A stretch of DNA of 64,000 nt, from the NCBI RefSeq assembly GCF_032854445.1, contig NC_088305.1, positions 7,423,517 through 7,487,516 on the forward strand, written 5' to 3'. The notes under the pieces are model-generated. The model was not told where the DNA came from, made no database searches, and saw only the letters and a list, made by a program, of their open reading frames with translations. Positions within the stretch are counted from its first letter, which is position 1. Each line of letters starts with the position of its first letter. Shown piece by piece: positions 46,601 to 56,300 of this stretch. Both the position numbers and the translations under genes were made by a program. This DNA is from Liolophura sinensis. Lineage: Eukaryota; Mollusca; Polyplacophora; Chitonida; Chitonidae.

Positions 46601-48389
46601 TCTCACCATGATGATGGCCACCGTCATATAAGTGAAATTTTTCTTGAGTACGACGTAAAACACCAATCAAATAAACAGACAAATAAATAAGAGCTCACAT
46701 AGATGTATAGTCAGTCCCCCTCATACATGTGTATCGGTGACAACTGTTTATCAGCACCCCTCTCCTGTGTACGGGGGGGAATATTCTTTTGTACGGCGTA
46801 AAATACCAATCAAATAAATAAATAAGCACCCTTCTACATAGAAACATGCCGAAAAGTTTAACTTTTATTCACCACAAAATTTATACATCCTGAAATCCAT
46901 AACAGTAGTCTAACTACATTTGCCCTTCTTCTTGAATATACATACAATAAACTCACGAGTCGAGAATGTCCTCGATGACGCTGAAGGAAATGTAAACTAC
47001 CTAGGTGATAGATTTTGAAGGGAAACTGTTTGAAAAACTTTGCTGTCAGTAAGCAACATACAGAAAGAACTATTCCAAACATGTTTTGGGTTAGCTGAAA
47101 ACTTGTAACAAATTAATGTAAAAACGGAAAACTTTAACATTATATAGAAAATACCTCCAGCTCTGGTAGTTCGATCTTGTGCTACAGGTTAACGGACTTT
47201 AATTTTTCGGATCGTTCATTTCACAATATGTTGATGTTTTTTGACATGCAGGTTTGGACTTCTTCAAAGCCTCTGACGGAAAACCAATGACAACCTTGCT
47301 GTATGGCTTCGGACCGGGTCACAAGTCACCTCGTGAAGATCTGACCAACGTGGACACAGGTAAGTGTCACGTGGTGAAGATCTAACCCATGTGGACACAG
47401 GGAGGTGTCACGTGATGGATGTCTAACCAATGTGGACACAAGCAGGTGTCACATGATAAAAATCCGACCAATGTGGACACAGGTACTTGTCACGTGATGC
47501 CCATGTGGAACCATTGATGCCCTGGCTTGACCAAACCCTTGACCAGTTAGGCACCGGCCAATGGGCGGTGTCTTCCATCCACAAACCTAACCTCCGTGAA
47601 AAACTCTCCAGCACAGCCTTAAATACCAATCAACAAATCTTATGTGTTTTAAATCAAAGTTTGTGTCACGTGAAACTTTACAAAAACTAGAGCATACCGT
47701 TTCCCGTCAAAGACACAAACACACAGAAAAATAAAATCCATTTAAATCCAGAGCTGTTGTTGAAGTCTTCGACATCGTATTATTGGCATAAATTGCCACG
47801 AGCTTTTGTTTGTTCCACTTACTATCCGTTCTATCCATGCGTACTGGTTCGTACTCAAACACGCTATCTGGCTAAGTTGATTAAACTCCATTCGGAATAA
47901 ACTGTTCAACAGAATTAGCTGTTACTTGTGACGTACATTCACTCGAACCAAAATGGAGGAATATAAGATAAAGCGAAGGCGGGGAAATCTGCTAATTTCC
48001 TTTCCTCGACCAGGTTTGATCCGCCATACCTAGAAGGGTCATTGGCGACAAAGACTCGGCACCTGGTGTATATGAACTATGTAGCCTACGCGAGATCTGT
48101 ACTTCGTTAGTGTCTATTTTTTTTTTTTTTAGTGATTAATAATCTCTTAGTCATATACAGTTTTCATTTATAAGAACTGATTTTCATTCCAGCTTCGGAC
48201 ATGTATCGCCAGCAGAGTGCTGTCCCCTTGGGCTCTGGCACACATGGAATGGAGGATGTAACGGCGCACGCCATTGGTCCGATGTCTCATTTATTTCGTG
48301 GGGTCAAAGAGCAAAACTATTTGGCACATGCAATGGCGTATGCTTCCTGCGTTGGCCAGAACAAAGCTCATTGTAAGCCAACAGACTGA
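34657..48389 (+). CDS. ALPL: Alkaline phosphatase, secreted form, complete, 10 exons
   Basis: Zinc/magnesium phosphomonoester hydrolase of the animal tissue-nonspecific type. Exons: 34657-34759, 38296-38516, 38823-38997, 41133-41302, 42529-42639, 42948-43050, 43695-43838, 44994-45185, 47252-47359, 48193-48389. All are GT-AG and phases join exactly to 507 residues plus TGA. Residues 1-23 form a signal peptide ([19 protein letters not shown]). Catalytic Ser119 lies in [11 protein letters not shown]. Metal ligands are Asp69 (VGDGMG), His180 and Thr182 (THATP), Glu342/Asp347/His351 ([13 protein letters not shown]), Asp388/His389/His391 (TADHSH) and His460 (THGMED). It aligns end to end with vertebrate ALPL but stops at CKPTD, without the hydrophobic C-terminal segment that directs a GPI anchor, so the product is probably soluble and extracellular. 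An in-frame ATG at 34561 would bury the signal peptide, so 34657 is preferred. Three donors (exons 2, 8, 9) are tandemly duplicated. Confidence 0.97.
34826..35048 (-). mobile_element. SINE family A copy, near full length
   Basis: Reverse-strand copy in ALP intron 1. It has TTTCACTTATACTACGATGG, CAGCATTATGTTGGGAGGAA, TGAGCTGTACTTGAACTCAC and a head ending GGGCCACGGAGGC. It begins within 100 bp of the exon 1 donor. Confidence 0.9.
35049..35855. other. ALP intron 1 segment, SINE remnants
   Basis: GGGATTGAACTCACAGGCC near 35346 is an antisense B-box-like fragment, and AAATTCTCTGTCC is repeated near 35320-35350. No exon is recognised. Confidence 0.4.
35860..36905. repeat. About 35-bp minisatellite, about 30 copies
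   Basis: Degenerate units of 34-36 bp: TCTGAACGATGTCGG, AAGAGAAACATTCATCTGTT. It lies in ALP intron 1. Irregular length and substitutions suggest an old array. Confidence 0.95.
36906..37710. other. ALP intron 1 segment, nothing recognised
   Basis: AT-rich sequence without a recognisable exon or repeat family. Confidence 0.4.
37715..38080 (+). mobile_element. Decayed tRNA-like SINE in ALP intron 1
   Basis: ATGTAGCTGACTGAATAACG with GGTTCCGGTTCTATCC about 35 bp later resembles A and B boxes. GAGAGAATTTGTCG and a tail of CCAATCAATCAATCAG follow. Related in layout to 28094. Confidence 0.5.
38503..38620 (+). repeat. 40-bp tandem duplication of exon 2 end plus donor (ALP), 3 copies
   Basis: GCCATGATTAAAGTAAGTTT (exon end plus donor at 38517) recurs at 38545 as GCCACGACTAAAACAAATTT and at 38585 as GCCATGATTAAAGCAAGTCT. 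The period is 40. The donor GT has become AC in copy 2 and GC in copy 3. Confidence 0.92.
39020..39210. repeat. Degenerate array, about 38 bp units, left part
   Basis: Repeats of GGGTATTGGCACTG-like and GGATTAAAACA-like words in ALP intron 3. They share wording with 39720-39975, across the fold-back element. Confidence 0.6.
39220..39600. mobile_element. Fold-back (MITE-like) element in ALP intron 3
   Basis: Long imperfect inverted repeat. The left arm CTTAAAACTATGCATAAATA, TACTTTCATTTAT pairs with the right arm GAAAGTATTTTTACGCATAG, TTTTCAG. Inner GGTGGGTTTTATGGGC pairs with GCTCATAAAGCCCACC. Pairing weakens outward to about 39220 and 39600. It codes for nothing, and a fragment of the same arm occurs at 29267. 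Confidence 0.8.
39720..39975. repeat. Degenerate minisatellite, about 38-42 bp units, right part
   Basis: GGTATTCAGGTATTGACACA, GTGTTCGGGCATTGAGACTA and ACTCGGGTATTGGCACTGAG are successive units, each followed by GGGATTAAAACAGGGA-like sequence. Confidence 0.8.
40176..40525. repeat. 22-bp minisatellite, about 16 copies
   Basis: Units of GTGACGTTGACTTTCTGGAT plus GC, in ALP intron 3. Confidence 0.95.
40735..41020. repeat. Diverged direct duplication in ALP intron 3
   Basis: AGGGTTTCTTGCTTCTTTGA and TCATGTCAGACGA(A/C)AC recur about 163 bp apart (near 40736 and 40899). Each is followed by TAGCACTCGACG(C/T)CCGTGGTT. Confidence 0.85.
41303..41935. other. ALP intron 4 segment, nothing recognised
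   Basis: No exon, RNA or repeat family recognised. Confidence 0.4.
42038..42440. repeat. About 97-bp pyrimidine-rich tandem repeat, 4 copies
   Basis: TTTCTTCATTGTCCATTTTT begins units at about 42041, 42138, 42234 and 42333. Each unit also has CCATCGACCTTGCCCCCTTC. It ends about 90 bp before the exon 5 acceptor. Confidence 0.95.
43051..43694. other. ALP intron 6, nothing recognised
   Basis: No array, SINE or exon seen in this intron. Confidence 0.4.
43908..44156 (-). mobile_element. SINE family A copy, full length
   Basis: Reverse strand, in ALP intron 7. The tail is TATTTATTTGATTGGTACTT at the left, the B box is TAAGCTGGACTTGAGCTCAC, and the head ends TCGACCACGGAGGCC at 44156. Confidence 0.9.
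44300..44530 (-). mobile_element. SINE-like element family D copy
   Basis: Inverted relative to 11868-12110: CCAAAGTGCTGTCGCCACGG, ACACCAGATATGACACCCCA, CTCAGTCACATTACACTGAC and TTGCTCTAACCTCTCAGTTC. Confidence 0.65.
44720..44938 (+). mobile_element. SINE family A copy, head damaged
   Basis: In ALP intron 7, 56 bp before exon 8. B box CGCTGTGAGTTCAAGTCCAG, GGATGGTCGTGGGTTTCCCC and tail GACCAATCAGATAAATAAAT are clear. Confidence 0.9.
45171..45500 (+). repeat. Degenerate duplications of the exon 8 end plus donor (ALP)
   Basis: The exon 8 boundary CCCATATTTGGTAGGTAACC (donor at 45186) with its following ACTCTGACCACGCC is echoed at about 45216-45240, 45280-45335, 45370-45415 and 45480-45530. 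The words TAACCACTCTGACCACGC, AAGAAAC and CCA(T/C)(A/G)TTTGGTA recur. Confidence 0.8.
45970..46437. repeat. 42-bp minisatellite derived from the exon 8 donor region, about 11 copies
   Basis: Regular 42-bp units: AAACACCATATTCGGTCGTT, AAGCACTCTGGCAACGCC, AAAG. Compared with the exon 8 boundary (AAACCCCATATTTGGTAGGT, AACCACTCTGACCACGCC, TAAG) the units align over the full 42 bp, so I infer descent from it. Reading frames on both strands are open only because 42 is a multiple of 3. Confidence 0.93.
46428..46691 (+). mobile_element. SINE family A copy, abutting the 42-bp array
   Basis: TCGCTCAGTAGGTTAGCGCG starts the head exactly at the last array unit. TAGCTGTGAGTTCAAGTCCA, a central block and AAACACCAATCAAATAAACA follow. 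Confidence 0.9.
46745..46826 (+). mobile_element. SINE family A tail fragment
   Basis: TACGGCGTAAAATACCAATC and AAATAAATAAATAAG after a G-run. Confidence 0.7.
47331..47500 (+). repeat. 41-bp tandem duplication of exon 9 end plus donor (ALP), 4 copies
   Basis: ACCAACGTGGACACAGGTAA (donor at 47360) and GTGTCACGTG recur with TGGACACA at 47351, 47392, 47433 and 47473. Copy 4 keeps CACAGGTACTT. Copies 2 and 3 have lost GT (CACAGGGAGG, CACAAGCAGG). Confidence 0.93.
47505..48192. other. ALP intron 9, remaining part
   Basis: No exon or repeat family recognised. A T-run sits near 48118-48131, before the last exon. Confidence 0.4.
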
Positions 48390-49915
48390 TAATGGTGTGA
48401 TTCGGGAAGATGGCCACCATTAAGGAACCGGGAAGACTCCAGTCTGACGTAGGCCTACAGAAGACACTATATTCACGTACCTATACTAAGGACACCTCAG
48501 AAAGCCTTATCTTGAAAATAGGCGTCCACTGAAGCATGCTGTGCTGTCACGATCTTAATCACATTAGTAGGAGGAGTATTAGAGGCTGCAGTATAATTGA
48601 ATCTTCTTCCAGTTTCGGACGTGGATCGTAGCTTCCAGCAGATCTGAAGGCACTATATTCACGGTTTAAACCTGAAAAAAAAATGGCAGAAACGTCACCA
48701 CAGATTTACATATTAGACTGTCCACCAAAGAGAATATATATTACGATATTACTGAATGACAATTAAATCTTAAGGTTTGTTTCCGTGATCAATAGCATGG
48801 TAACAGTCCTTATCAATTACACATACATACATGTATATGATAATGCAGGGATTGTGTGAAGGTAAAATTAGTATTTCAGGATTTGTTATTGTTAACTATT
48901 ATCCAGTAGGCCTAGAATATTCTGACCATGACGGACAAAACTGATGTCACGTGACACAAACTGTAATACCCCTACCTCCAATCATAGCCATTATAACAGC
49001 CTTTAGGGTTCAGTTTATTGAGCCCATTCTTTTGTTAAACAGTAATAAAACATGGAGCTACCTCACGTTACAAATAAACCTCGAATTTTCTCCTCTGCGA
49101 CAAGTTACTACATGTGATTTACCCCAATAAAAAGACGCTTGTAGCTTACCCTCCCCCCTTCTCCCCCCGGGGTCACTAGGTCGGATTTCCCATAATTTCC
49201 GGTCGTACCTTATATCTACAGTTTCTGTGAATGAAGTATTCAAAGTATTAAAACAATGTTTATATTTTTTATATGTATGTGTCCAAATTGCAAACGGATG
49301 CTCATGTACACGTTTTTATGTAATTATTGTGATTATACAAATATAGTGAATCGCATTTATAACATTATCAAAAGAACTTGGAATGAATGGAATATCATTA
49401 TATTATAACTGCTGTAATGTTGCAGTGGATATTAACATTAGGATAAGATTAAATGTACAGCTTTGAAAGTCGTTTTAGCGGATATTCTTTGTAATGATTT
49501 CTATATATAGTGGTATAAATGATATGTCTCATTTAAAGCTACACTTTACGCAAACGTAAATGGTGTAATCCGATAAGGATGTCTTGCTTTGATTACTTGT
49601 GCCCATGAATGTGATGCAAAGACCAATTTTACTAGATATTTTCATGTTTACAGATTATTTACCTGTATATTTTCTGGTGTAAAGCACTTATCCAGTATCG
49701 TTTATATGGACAGTTCGGTATATATAGGCCAACTTTGGTGTATATTATAAGTGAATATCGGACCGGCAGTTGTCTTACTGCTGAAAGTGTTATAAATGCG
49801 ATAACATGATAATCGTACACAAAAATGGTCATTTGTGATGTTATTGTTGAAATAATTAAAAGTTAAATGGTGTATATACCTCAAAAATATCTTGTTTTTT
49901 AAACTGCTGTATTTG
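48390..49915. other. ALP 3' UTR and flank
   Basis: AATAAA words at 49044-49049 and 49126-49131 are candidate polyadenylation signals. No ORF with recognisable similarity is present. Confidence 0.5.
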
Positions 49916-49917
49916 AC

Positions 49918-50690
49918 CTAAAATGTTGGTGGTTTACTTCTGGCGAAGGTTGTTGGTTTCTTTCGAACAAAGGTCGGTGGTTTACTTTGGGCAAAGGTCG
50001 GTGGGTTACTTCGGGCGAAGGTCGGTGGGTTACTTCTGGAAACGGTCGGCCGTTTACTCCTGGCCTGGGTCGTTGGTTGACTTTAAGTGAAGGTAGATGG
50101 TTTACGTACTTCTAGCGAAGGTCTGTAGGTTACTTCTAGCGAAGGTCGTAGGTTCACTTCTGGCGGAGTTCGTTGGTTTACTTCTGGCAAAGGTCGGTGG
50201 TTTACTGCTGGGGAAGTTCGGCAATTTACTTTTGGCGAAGGTCGGTGGGTTACTTCAGTAGAAGGGTGGTGGTTTACTTTTCGCGATGGTCGGTGGGTTA
50301 CTTCGGAAGAAGTTCGGCAATTTACTTTTGGCGAAGGTCGGTGGTTTACTTCTGGCGAGAGTCGGTGAGTTATTTCTGGCGAAGGTCGGCGGTTTACTCC
50401 TAGCGAAGGCCGGTGGTTTACTTCTGGCGAAGGTCAGTGGTTTACTTCTGGTGAAGGTGGGTGGTTTACTTCTGGCGATGGTCGGTGGGTTACTTCAGAA
50501 GAAGGGTGGTGGTTTACTTTTGGCAGGAGTCGGTGAGTTACGTCTGGAGAAAGTCGGCGGTTTACTCCTAGCGAAGGTCGGTGGTTTACTTCTGGCGATG
50601 GTCGGTGGGTTACTTCAGAAGAAGGCTGGTGGTTTACTTCTGGTGAAGGTCGATGGTTTAGTTCTGGCGAATGGTGGGTGGAGTGACCGG
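49918..50690. repeat. 24-bp minisatellite, about 32 copies
   Basis: Units of GGTCGGTGGTTTACTTCTGG plus CGAA, with variants TTACTTCAGAAGAAGG. Groups of variants recur every four to five units, suggesting higher-order duplication. Long frames on both strands are by-products of the unit length. Confidence 0.95.
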
Positions 50691-50704
50691 GGTAATTAAC
50701 CACT

Positions 50705-50804
50705 GTATATAATGCTGGCCGCCGACGTACTGGTGAAGAATTCTTCAGCGTAACGTACGGCGTAAAACAGCAATCAAATAAATAAATAAATAAATAAATA
50801 AATC
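50705..50804 (+). mobile_element. SINE family A 3' fragment
   Basis: ATAATGCTGGCCGCCGACGT, AAAACAGCAATCAAATAAAT and an AAATA run. Confidence 0.85.
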
Positions 50805-51475
50805 ATATGTATAAAGCCAGTCTTTCAATCAAAACCTTCTGTTGGATAGCATGCACTTAAAAAACTTAAAAATACAAGAACGTCAAGTGGTCTTCACTTC
50901 ATCTTTATATGTGGTCTTTTCCTTTAACCACATATATGAGCCAAAGTAAGTCTATCATAAATTATATCGACCTATGCACATGCGTTTGAATTACCAGACC
51001 TATGTATTTCTAGTCTCAATTAGCTACGTCCAACTTTTTATGAAAGGACTACTGTATCAAACGATTAAGGCCTATGGGCTTTTGTACCGTGAATAGGGCC
51101 AGTGGCATAGCGAAAGGTGGTTGGAGGGTGCGGTAGGGCTTGGGGTTGGGGCTTGGGGTAGAGTGTGGGGTGGGAAGATGATGGAGGGAGGGTTGGGTCA
51201 TTCGGGTCATTCTATACAGCGTGTCAAACATTCCACAGGTAAATTATCTGCAGATAAGGACCATTCTTATTTTTATTTATAACGGGTGAAACCCATAATT
51301 ATAGGCTACTTTTGTCATGTATAATTTCGTGCTAGATTTTTGGTGGGTTTCACAAACAATATGAAATAAATTTTGGAAAGATTGTTTAAAACCTCGTTTC
51401 TCTGTACGGTGCCTAAAATAAATGCGGAGAATTTACTCGTCAATGGGGTACTAGTACGGGATCATCAAACTGGCC
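50805..51475. other. Intergenic stretch, no gene recognised
   Basis: Contains a G-rich stretch at 51118-51195. Nothing else recognised. Confidence 0.4.
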
Positions 51476-51479
51476 GGGT

Positions 51480-51610
51480 GGCGTCATGCCGAAGACCGAC
51501 AGGCCGAAGTGGTAGGCCTACTTGTTCCTGATACTTCAATGGCGGCAGCACTTTTTTGGCGCCGTGGACGCTCTTCCACAAGAAGACACAGTATAGGAAA
51601 ACCCCAAACG
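51480..51610 (+). mobile_element. SINE-like element family D fragment
   Basis: GGCGGCAGCACTTTTTTGGC and CACAAGAAGACACAGTATAG match the 3' part of the 11868-12110 copy. Confidence 0.5.
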
Positions 51611-51795
51611 TACATGAAAGCCGACATACATACATGCGCACACATACATACATTTTTTTTTGTGAGCGTTAAATCCGATAAATTTATTAATTTAATTTGG
51701 GTCTAAATTTGAAGCCATGTTCTAAAAAAAACACGGTACAAATACAGGCTCTGTATATATATATAGCCTACCGGTTCATCTTAATCATTCCTAGT

Positions 51796-53160
51796 CAGGG
51801 GCGTAGGAAGCGGGGGGGGGGGGGGGGGGGTGAGAGGCCAAGTGGGCGATGCCTCCCCTCCCCCACTGGGGCCAGCATATCTTTTGTGCCTCCACCCCCA
51901 CCCCCACTTTTCGGGTTCGGGAAATTATATATATTATATATATATATATATTTGTAACACAAACAGGTCCCTTCGCCGAATAAAACATGACACTATTACA
52001 AATATATTTTCTCGGTAAACTAAACATGGTACACTACAATTTTGCCAGTGCACATTACCATTAATATAGGGCCTACATGTTTTTTCCGTCCTTGGGCCTG
52101 CATATTTATATATGTTTATGAGTTAGCTCCCTCAGATGGGACTCGTCAGTCGATTGAAATGGAGCCACCTGGCAAACTTCGTCGAGTTTAACGGTCGATA
52201 GATTCGAAGTAATATATACCTGTTTTTCCAAACTGATAATGAGCCAAAATTATATAGGTTTATGTAGGTTTCCTTGTTTTGACTTTCAGTACACATACAG
52301 AAGTAGCACATACGGAATATATACAATTTTCCCATGGAAGGCCAAATCATCTACAGTGTAATTTGACAAAAAGTTGACTCATTTGTTCTCCAAACACAAT
52401 CTTTTTTTTTCTAATTTAGTGACTGTGTTTCAGTACGATGACGTTGCAGATCTATTCAGTCCAAAAAGCAGAATAATTAATATATTTGTACAATATATGC
52501 ACTCATGGGTGTTGAGTTATTTATTTCATTATGGTTTATCATTCCAAGATCATTTCACTTAGGACGGGCTGCAAAATTCAATCAGGGAAGGAAAGATAAG
52601 TAACAGTTGTAACCACAGACTTTGGCGCGTTACTGACAACTCCCCTAAATCAGACGCACGCCTTTTTTCTGGGCCAAAGGACTGATCAAAATGTGTATGT
52701 ATACATGTGAATGACATTGATTTCAATCGAAAGAAAGCCAGCGCGAATAGGCCGGCAAGTTTACCACCAATGCCCAGTAAACAATGGATGTTTCTTTTCA
52801 CCGATTCTCCTCGTACGAGTTAAATGCTTGTATTATTAAATCTACACCAACCTTGCTTCGACATGCATAAATTAAATGTTAAATTCTGGATAAATTGTTA
52901 CAATGTTCTTTGTTGACCCGTGGTTTTCCAGGCAAAAGCGTCAACAATTGAGCTAAACGTCTATTTCAATTTTTTCAGGCAGACTTAAATAGTCAATAAC
53001 ACCTCAGTTGGCATATTTAAGATACGGCAAATCGTCTCTAAGGCGATATAGCTCCTTTAGAGCTTCCGGGGCCTTGGCGGCCCCTGGAGCCTCGCCTTTT
53101 TTGCTGGGACTCTTGCTCCACCCTCCCACCCCCACTTTGAAATTACTTCCTACGCCCCTG
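51796..53160. mobile_element. Possible non-autonomous DNA transposon bounded by inverted CAGGGGCGTAGGAA ends
   Basis: CAGGGGCGTAGGAAG at 51796 and its reverse complement ending 53160 are perfectly inverted over 14 bp. Both ends have G- or C-rich sequence just inside. The CAG...G end resembles hAT-type termini. Flanking octamers do not match, so these may instead be ends of two separate elements. Confidence 0.4.
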
Positions 53161-53394
53161 CTACTGCAGTTCAGTGTTCATTCAGTGTTAGCAGGACGTT
53201 TAAATTAACATTATTTATAGGTTAAGTGATCAACTTTAATTTGTCAGTGTGAAACATAGCCTCTAAAATTCTAGAACGAGAGACAAGGCAACCAGTCATG
53301 AATAGGCGTTTAGCATTCGTCACATCTTGTTTCTTCCAAATAAAAACGTCGATCCTGTTTTTCATATCACCCGTGGCTTTGCTGAAAGTCAAAA

Positions 53395-56300
53395 ATGGCG
53401 TCGGGTGAGGCTCAATTTGGAGATATGACCCAGCCTCGCTCGAGCCTCACCCAAGGCTCCACGGGAGAAATGAGCAGACCAAATAACCTGCAAAGGATAG
53501 CTCAAAAGAAAACTCAAGTTAGGAAGTATCCGAGGAACAAAAAGTTGGAAAAATTAGCAGTGTATTCGTCGTGCAAAGTAAGCGGAAGTGGTACCTTTGA
53601 TACACAACAACAACCACATAATATTGAGGTCGCATGTTTTGTTTACCTTTATGTCAGCGAGATCTCCAAGCTTACAGCAAGAATACTTGAATGGATAAAG
53701 CTACCGGATATTATGCCCGACAATTAAATAGTTCTGGTGTAACGCGTTCAAGTCCTAATCAGGGAAATTGAACCCTTATGACGGCGAGAAACTTGTCAAG
53801 AAAAACTAACAGCTGACTTAGCTCTAATGTATAGCTCTACCTAGCCCCGAAAGACTCCAACTCCTTTTCTTACACTGGTCTAGCGTCTTTGGAGTCTCAA
53901 TGCCTACAATGTTAATTTCGTACTCAATGAAGGTCCAGGCCGATTTTCTATGTTATCGAACAAGTCTCTCGCAAATAAAATCCCAAAGCTAAGCTGGAAG
54001 CTCCTCCCATAACCGCAGTGCGGTGGGTGCGTAAAGCAGGTCTTTAGCTTGGTGTCTTTTTATTTGCTCGTTAAAACAAATCCTACCTGCCATGATGGCT
54101 GTGGTAAGTGTAAACAATTTTCCCTCCTGTGTGTGGAGAGTCCCCACCCCAACATAGTTCATTTTGAAGCCAACAACTGCTGCAACATTTCACCAACACA
54201 GTTGTGAACTAGTAATAAAAAACTTGCTCCATCTGTTGGATCCATGGAAAAAAATTGTTCTCACTTTTGTAAAATTTTAAATTCAGCCAAATGAGTTATT
54301 GCTCAAATTTGGATGCACTCATTGGCTGGTTTTGTTTTAACATGATTTTTGAGACCAGCAAGCTGCTGATGAAGAAAGGTGAGGCAGCCGAAATTGTAGG
54401 GCGCATATTTGTGGAGGTCTGCACTTCTACATGAGACGCACTATAAGTGCCTGAGGTGTGAGTTGGTTTCACTTTGGCACTACAGCAAGAAGAGTAAATA
54501 TAAGGGCTTAGGCTGCATGATGTTACTGCAGTGACTTCAGAGTATCGGGGGGCCTCCGTGGCTCAGTCGGTTAGCGCGCTAGCGCAGCATAATGACCCAG
54601 AAGCCTCTCATCAATGCGGTCGCTGTGAGTTCAAGTCCAGCTCATGCTGGCTTCCTCTCCGGCCGTAAGTGGGAAGGTCTGCCAGCAACCCGCGGATGGT
54701 CGTTGGTTTCCCCCGGGCTCTGCCCGGTTTCCACCCACCATAATGCTGGCCGCCGTCGTATAAGTGAAATATTCTTGGGTACAGCGTAAAACACCAATCA
54801 AAAAAAAAAAAAAAAAAAAAATCAGAGTATCGGAGCAAAGGGGCTGTCATGCAGGACTGCCGCTGTGATTGTCAACCCCATGGACAAAAAAGTTGCATTT
54901 TCAAATCATGTTGTCTTGTGTGCACTTTAAGTCAGGTGTTTGGTGGTTTACCCTGGGAACTCTCATTTCCACCACCCACAAGTGTAACGGTTTCATATGC
55001 CGTATATCTCTGGAGATCTAATCTCCTTGTGCTCCATTTAAGTTTCCCACTCAGCTCATACTATACCATCCAAACATGCATGGACTTAACCAATTAAATC
55101 ATTTAGAATTTGAAATCATTTGGAAAGTGGAGAGTGTCTAGTCACACGGTACCAATCACACTGCTCAAAGGTAGAATTGAGCGCTGTTCCAGAAAATAGG
55201 TCGATGAAGCATGTGTGTATTTGTTGTGCTCAATGTGATTGTGACGATGTTGTTGACTCAGCAGAAAATTCAAATGGTGGCTTTCGCTTGTTGAATGCAG
55301 CTTAAACAAATGAAAGAAAAAAGTATTGAGTATTGTCTCAGGGATATTATTGGTTTAAGGGGTTACACATTTTATGTATAGCACTGAGTCTCAAGCTAAA
55401 CATTCGCTTAGACCACTCATCTACTCACCATTAGTACAGTGGATTAGATATCTTAAGATGCTTGATTGTTTTCCAGTCTGATGGATGTAAGTGCAATGGC
55501 TGGAAGAACCCTAACCCCCCTCCCAATCCCCCACAAGTGGACTTGTCCAGCCCCTGGCCAGCCTGACTGATCCTGTCGCAGCTGTGGACACACTCTAGGT
55601 TTGTAGCTGGTTTATTGGATTTTATTCCCATGTACATGTAGTCTTTAAGGGCTGCTTTGCAACTTAAACATCTTGTTGATTTATAAAATAACAGTCAATA
55701 AAATCTTGTTGATCAATGCAAAGGATTTATTATGAGTATGATAAAGTGAAGATCATCCCAAATATGATAGCACATCATAGTTGCCCTACAGTAACATCCC
55801 CCCCCCCCCCCACAGGACCAGCATAGAGTATCACACAGTACACAAGGTATCACACAGTACCAGCAATTGTTCGTGCCTGTGCTGTCTGATATTTGTTGAA
55901 GACCACTGGTTGCACATATCCATATGTCACACGTGGAAAAGTGTGTTTTCATCTTGCCAAAGGTTATTGTTTACATGAGCACTGCAGTTTCGTTCACCTT
56001 TTTAATAACTTTTTAAATGCTCATCATATTAGTGAAACTTCTTGAGTATGGCGTATAACAACAGTCAAATAAATGAATGAAATGACAACGCTGGTATTCT
56101 GCCAGGTGCACATGTGTCTCACCTGGAGAATGAGGCAGAGGAGGAGTTGAACTGGCTACTGAAGATCGTGGTGGATGTGGAGAACCTGTTCATGTGTGTG
56201 CACAAGGAGGAGGACCCAGAAACCAAACAGGTCTACTTCTGTCTGTTCAAGGTAAGAAAACAAGACAAGACAGGTCTACTTCTCTCTATTTGAGGTAAGA

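Noticed and set aside
50173-50703. 137- and 89-residue repeat frames
   Set aside because: By-product of the 24-bp minisatellite.
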